Positions 60,436 to 64,000 of a stretch of 64,000 nucleotides of DNA are shown here, piece by piece. The stretch is from Pseudomonas putida S13.1.2 (GTDB taxonomy: Bacteria; Pseudomonadota; Gammaproteobacteria; Pseudomonadales; Pseudomonadaceae). The position numbers were made by a program, and so were the translations under genes. The first letter of the stretch is position 1, and each line of letters starts with the position of its first letter. Under the pieces are notes generated by a model. The model saw only the letters and a list, made by a program, of their open reading frames with translations, did no database searches and was not told where the DNA came from. The stretch covers positions 434,001-498,000 of the forward strand of contig NZ_CP010979.1 in the NCBI RefSeq assembly GCF_000498395.2, written 5' to 3'.

Positions 60436-61866
60436 TCACTGCAGTTGATTTTTCAGCGCTTGATTGGGGGCGCTACTGCTCGATCTGGGATTGGACTTTT
60501 CCTGCAGCAGTTCGTACTCCTCCTTCGACATCGGCACAGCGTTGGGGTCGCCAAGTTCGCTCAGGCGAATACGGAACGTTTCGCGGGTAGTGAACGCTGC
60601 AATTGCGCAGATTGCACAGATACCAAACGTCAGGGCGCCAATTTTCAGGGGGATATTTTCGGTGCCAGGAGGCGCAACCGATACGAACAGCGCTGGCAGA
60701 AACGCAGTGCATGCCACGCCGATGTTTTGACCGATAGCCATACCGGTGACGCGTACCCGAGTGCGGAACAACTCTGGGAACATGCTTGGGAAAACACCAT
60801 TGAAACCTTGGTAGGCCACGCCCCACATGAGAAGCGACAGGATCAGTGACAGCCAGAGATTGTGGATGCTGATCGCATAGAGGTACCCAAACGACAACAG
60901 GCCGCCGCAGAGCACGCCCACGATCACTGGGGGGCGACGCCCAATTCTGTCAGAGAGTTTACCGACGAATGGGATAAGTATCACCGCGCACAAATTGCCC
61001 AGGACTGGAATCCACATGAACAAGCCTGAGGGGAAGCCAATACCGTAAGCAGGCTGGACTGCATAGGTGGCGCCGAACACGGAGGCGAGGATTGCCAGGA
61101 CTGCAGAGAGTGCCATGCAGACGACGCGCAACACATCCTTCCAGCTTTCGGTGAGCACTTCGACCACTGGCAATTTACGAGGCTTGTCCCCTGCTTGCGC
61201 CTCAGCGAAGACCGGGGCTTCATGTACTTCACGGCGGATGATCCAGCCGACCACAAGCACCACAGCGCTAAGCAGGAACGGAATTCGCCAGCCCCAGGAC
61301 GCAAAATCATCTGCGGGCATGAATTGGGCCAGCGGCAGGAAAACCCCCGCCGCCAACAGTTGCCCAGCTTGCACGCCTTGAAGCGTAAAGCTTGCGAAGT
61401 AACCACGGCGCCCATCAGGGGCATGCTCCATGGTCATGGAGCTTGCGCAAGACACCTCGCCGGCAACCGCAAACCCTTGGATAAGACGCAAGGTGATCAG
61501 TATTGCGGGCGCCCACACGCCGATCTGCTCGTAGGTGGGGAGCAGGCCAATGCACATGGTCGAGAAACCCATCAAGAACATGCAGTAGACCAGGACGGTC
61601 TTGCGGCCATGGCGGTCACCCAGGTGCCCCAGCACCACCGCGCCTATAGGGCGTGCGATGTATCCCACGCCGAAGCTGGCGAGTGAAACGATGATGCCCA
61701 CGGTGGGATTGTCCGTTGGAAAGAACAGCTGCGGGAAAAGCAGGGCTGCGGCAGTCGCATAAATGAAAAAGTCATAGTACTCCAACGCCGATCCGATCCA
61801 GCCGCTAGCAGCGGCCTTCCTCGACTGACGCTTGGAGTGTGGATCGCTCGGGATGCCATGGCTCAT
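60436..61866 (-). CDS. MFS transporter, metabolite:H+ symporter (MHS) type, shikimate transporter-like
   Basis: This 476-residue inner-membrane protein has 12 helices and the MHS signature GSALEYYDFFIYATAAALLF, GHLGDRHGRKTVLVYCM and LRLIQGFAVAGEVSCASS. Members carry shikimate, alpha-ketoglutarate, citrate or proline/betaine. The ATG at 61866 has GGAG 7 bases upstream. An operator-like motif (61895-61911) lies 29 bp before it, and a near-Crc motif AATAATAA lies in the same leader. With the AroE-like gene nearby, a cyclic carboxylate such as shikimate or quinate is a reasonable guess. Confidence 0.87.
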   Translation of the reverse strand: MSHGIPSDPHSKRQSRKAAASGWIGSALEYYDFFIYATAAALLFPQLFFPTDNPTVGIIVSLASFGVGYIARPIGAVVLGHLGDRHGRKTVLVYCMFLMGFSTMCIGLLPTYEQIGVWAPAILITLRLIQGFAVAGEVSCASSMTMEHAPDGRRGYFASFTLQGVQAGQLLAAGVFLPLAQFMPADDFASWGWRIPFLLSAVVLVVGWIIRREVHEAPVFAEAQAGDKPRKLPVVEVLTESWKDVLRVVCMALSAVLAILASVFGATYAVQPAYGIGFPSGLFMWIPVLGNLCAVILIPFVGKLSDRIGRRPPVIVGVLCGGLLSFGYLYAISIHNLWLSLILSLLMWGVAYQGFNGVFPSMFPELFRTRVRVTGMAIGQNIGVACTAFLPALFVSVAPPGTENIPLKIGALTFGICAICAIAAFTTRETFRIRLSELGDPNAVPMSKEEYELLQEKSNPRSSSSAPNQALKNQLQ

Positions 61867-61894
61867 GAAGTGTCTCCGATACCGTGATTTTATT

Positions 61895-61911
61895 ATTGTA
61901 ACTTCGTTCCA
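61895..61911. promoter_or_regulatory. IclR-type operator candidate, left copy
   Basis: ATTGTAACTTCGTTCCA matches the right copy at 62067-62083 in 15 of 17 bases. It lies 29-45 bp upstream of the transporter start. Confidence 0.55.
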
Positions 61912-62066
61912 TTTGTAATGTTGTTCCCGAGTATTGCCTTTGTCAAGGGTGCAGGCACAGCTCACGACCCGGACGTGGACGTGCGACAGGCTGGCTGCTC
62001 AAGCCGCGTTCAGTGTTGATGGCAAGGGTGCATTTGCGTTGACGTGACGATCAGACGATGCTTACT

Positions 62067-62092
62067 ATTGTAACTGTGTTCCAAATAGAACG
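62067..62092. promoter_or_regulatory. IclR-type operator candidate, right copy
   Basis: ATTGTAACTGTGTTCCA is followed by AATAGAACG, giving a GTTCCA-AA-TAGAAC partial palindrome of the GTTCC...GGAAC kind typical of IclR regulators. It lies 49-74 bp upstream of the IclR start. Confidence 0.55.
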
Positions 62093-62140
62093 GCGTGACA
62101 TTTTGGTTGGCGCTGCTCATAACCAGCTGAGAAGAATCCC

Positions 62141-62935
62141 ATGAGAGTCGTTAAAGGTGCTGTTGATCGCTGCCTTGAGGCTATCGAGCTGCTGGCTCGT
62201 GAAGCCCGCTGGATGCGAATGTCTGATATTGCAGGTGAACTGGGGATGGAGAAGGGGCCGGCCCACCGTGTGCTTGCGCAGTTGGTCGAACAAGGATGGG
62301 CCGAGCAGGATGAGGCAACATCCCAATACCGGCTGACACTCAAGCTGGCGCTTTTGGGGCAGCGTTACCTGAACGGCATCGGGTTGCCGGAGCTTGTGCA
62401 GCCGATCATTGAAAACGTAGCGTCTTTATCCCATGAGCTGGTACGCCTGACTGTCGTCTGCGAGGGCGGTTTGTCTTGGCTCGCCTCGGCCCAAGGCGCC
62501 GCACCTGGTTTGATGTACTCGCCAGCCATGGATCAGCCAATCAATCTGTACACCACTGCTAACGGCAAAGCCTGGCTTGCATCCATGCCTGACGAGCAAG
62601 CTGTCGAAATTGCGATCCGCGACGGTTTGGGCAAAGACCTGGGTATAGGTAAAGGCCCCAAGGCTATCAATACCGTTGAACGCTTGCTTTCCGACTTGGC
62701 GGCGACCAGATCACGGGGTTATGGGCTCGTTGTGGAAGAGGCTGAGGCTGGTGTGTGGGCAATCGCGGTGCCGGTGAAGATGATCCCGTCTGGAGTTGTG
62801 GTCGGGACCATGAGTATTGCCGGCCCGGTGTTGCGGATGCATCCAGACCGCTACGACGATTTGCATGCACTGCTTGAGGATGCTGCGAACAAGCTTGGTA
62901 CGGTATGGCCTCGGCAACCCAGCGTGCAGGGGTGA
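62141..62935 (+). CDS. IclR-family transcriptional regulator (second)
   Basis: This 264-residue protein begins MRVVKGAVDRCLEAIELLAR and has the winged helix MRMSDIAGELGMEKGPAHRV. The effector domain has LTVVCEGGLSWLASAQG, TTANGKAWLASMP and VGTMSIAGPVLRM. It is divergent from the MHS transporter and 5 bp upstream of the hydratase gene, so it likely controls both and itself. Confidence 0.9.
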   Translation: MRVVKGAVDRCLEAIELLAREARWMRMSDIAGELGMEKGPAHRVLAQLVEQGWAEQDEATSQYRLTLKLALLGQRYLNGIGLPELVQPIIENVASLSHELVRLTVVCEGGLSWLASAQGAAPGLMYSPAMDQPINLYTTANGKAWLASMPDEQAVEIAIRDGLGKDLGIGKGPKAINTVERLLSDLAATRSRGYGLVVEEAEAGVWAIAVPVKMIPSGVVVGTMSIAGPVLRMHPDRYDDLHALLEDAANKLGTVWPRQPSVQG

Positions 62936-62940
62936 AGCTC

Positions 62941-63741
62941 ATGGATCAGTGCAGTCAATCAGCTGATGCGCGTGAACCCACCCTTTTGCAAGCCGCCGCG
63001 TACCTCGCGAACGCACGCCAAACGGGTAATCGACTAGATGCTCTGCCCTGCAATGAGGCGTCACTGAGCCTGGAGCAAGGCTTCGAGATACAACAGCATG
63101 TCGGTGTGCTGGCCGGGAAAAAAGTGGGCGGATGGAAATGCGCATTGCCCAAACCTGGCAAGTGGATAGTCGCGCCCATTTACACCGATAGCATCGTGAG
63201 TTGCGACCGATACCCCCTGGGCTTCGCAACTTCCACGGTACGAATCGAACCCGAGCTTGCTTGCGTGTTGGGCGCCAGTCTTCCTGCCCGCGCGGCGCCC
63301 TACACGGCCGATGACATTGCGCGGGCCATCAGTCAGGTACACCTTGCACTCGAGGTAATCGACTGTCGGTACACCGATCCGCAAAAGGTCCCGTTCGAGC
63401 ACTTGCTGGCTGACGGGTTGTTCAACCATGGGCTAGTGCTGGGGCCTCGTGCCATTTCGCTGAGCTCGAACAATTTGCCCACTCACCTTGATGTAACCCT
63501 GAGTCATCCGGGTGTAGAGCCTGTGAGCATTGCCGGCACTCACCCGGATCAAGACCCCGTCTCGCCGATCGTCTGGCTCGCCAATTTTCTCTCTGCACGT
63601 GGCATCGATCTGGAGGCGGGTCAGGTCGTGATCACCGGCTCCTATGCGGGGCTACTCGAAGTTCCCACCCACCAGCCGCTGGATATCCAGTTCGGCGAGG
63701 CAGGATCCCTGTCTGTCTTTTTTTCAACGCTTGAGGAGTAA
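62941..63741 (+). CDS. 2-keto-4-pentenoate hydratase / FAH-like family protein
   Basis: This 266-residue protein resembles MhpD-type hydratases. It has GGWKCALPKPGKWIVAPIYT, the metal-binding Glu pair in VRIEPELACVLG, and GQVVITGSYAGLLEV. The ATG at 62941 has AGGGG 8 bases upstream; the longer open frame overlaps the IclR gene and is unlikely. It lies 5 bp after iclR and 3 bp before the FAH gene, forming an operon. Hydratases of this type act on 2-oxo-pent-4-enoate-like intermediates or the related decarboxylation step. Confidence 0.85.
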   Translation: MDQCSQSADAREPTLLQAAAYLANARQTGNRLDALPCNEASLSLEQGFEIQQHVGVLAGKKVGGWKCALPKPGKWIVAPIYTDSIVSCDRYPLGFATSTVRIEPELACVLGASLPARAAPYTADDIARAISQVHLALEVIDCRYTDPQKVPFEHLLADGLFNHGLVLGPRAISLSSNNLPTHLDVTLSHPGVEPVSIAGTHPDQDPVSPIVWLANFLSARGIDLEAGQVVITGSYAGLLEVPTHQPLDIQFGEAGSLSVFFSTLEE

Positions 63742-63744
63742 CGT

Positions 63745-64000
63745 ATGCGCTTGGTTCGTTTCGGTTTGCCAGGACAAGAACTGCCTGGGATTTTGGATGC
63801 TCAAGGACAGATAAGGGATCTTTCGGGCATTGTCGATGATATCGATGCCGCAGCGCTGGCGCCGTCCAGTATTGAAAAACTGCGTGGCATCGACACCGGG
63901 CGCCTGCCGCTGGTACCGGCGGGTGCCCGTCTGGGGCCGTGCGTGGGCAGCGTGCCGAACCTGATCTGTATCGGCCTCAATTATTCTGACCACGCCGCCG
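63745..64000 (+). CDS. Fumarylacetoacetate hydrolase family protein, N-terminal part (cut by window end)
   Basis: The first 85 residues begin MRLVRFGLPGQELPGILDAQ and end in SVPNLICIGLNYSDHAA, the conserved FAH-domain entry. GAGGAG precedes the ATG by about 7 bases. Family members cleave C-C bonds in diketo acids (for example 2,4-diketo-3-deoxy sugar acids) or hydrate related compounds. The rest lies beyond position 64000. Confidence 0.85.
   Translation, partial: MRLVRFGLPGQELPGILDAQGQIRDLSGIVDDIDAAALAPSSIEKLRGIDTGRLPLVPAGARLGPCVGSVPNLICIGLNYSDHAA

Noticed and set aside
55247..64000. Integrative element inserted at tRNA-Gly
   Set aside because: No integrase, no second copy of the tRNA 3' end and no transfer genes are visible within the window. 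The region is described only as an accessory catabolic cluster.

Overview
The window looks like chromosomal DNA of the Pseudomonas putida group. It is GC-rich, carries many P. putida-type REP pairs, and shows typical pseudomonad gene neighbourhoods: mltD-gloB-rnhA-dnaQ, a 13-gene nuo operon with fused nuoCD, and gacA-uvrC-pgsA followed by tRNA-Gly. This is inferred from protein content and gene order; no database search was possible.

Layout. 1-9.5 kb: housekeeping genes (peptide-binding protein, murein transglycosylase MltD, glyoxalase II, a methyltransferase, RNase H, DNA polymerase III epsilon, lysine decarboxylase, quinone/chromate reductase), separated by REP pairs. 9.5-13.6 kb: a TonB-dependent receptor, a minimal LuxR-type regulator, and a small P2-like phage relict (gpL-like head completion protein, holin-like protein, CI-like repressor, and an Ogr/Delta zinc finger preceded by an overlapping 30-codon ORF). 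13.6-28.6 kb: respiratory complex I, nuoA to nuoN on the minus strand, ending in a strong terminator. 28.6-30.9 kb: a Fur-box-like site in an AT-rich gene-free stretch, a YhhN membrane protein, a 218-bp near-perfect palindrome, and a hairpin-rich leader in front of a DUF3077 gene. 30.9-35.4 kb: a 2.6-kb AT-richer insertion (MFS transporter, SDR oxidoreductase, fragment of a probable PLP enzyme) bracketed by a 497-bp direct duplication of the 3' end of aceA. The arrangement is what single-crossover integration of a circle would leave. 35.4-55.1 kb: core genes including a secretin-domain protein, a subtilase-like protein with a substituted catalytic Asp, SulP, EF-G2, an aminotransferase, a GABA-type permease with Crc-like motifs, PiT, gacA-uvrC-pgsA. 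55.1-64 kb: tRNA-Gly(GCC), then an accessory catabolic region with two IclR regulators, two dehydrogenases, an AroE-like enzyme, a sugar isomerase-like TIM-barrel protein, an MHS-type transporter and two FAH-family enzymes, the last cut by the window end.

How the parts work together. Complex I feeds electrons from NADH into the quinone pool, and isocitrate lyase opens the glyoxylate shunt. GacA is the response regulator of the Gac/Rsm system. The final 9 kb is probably a transport-and-degradation pathway for a cyclic acid or sugar acid. Its transporter and the second IclR gene are divergent and share a repeated operator-like motif in their 274-bp intergenic region.
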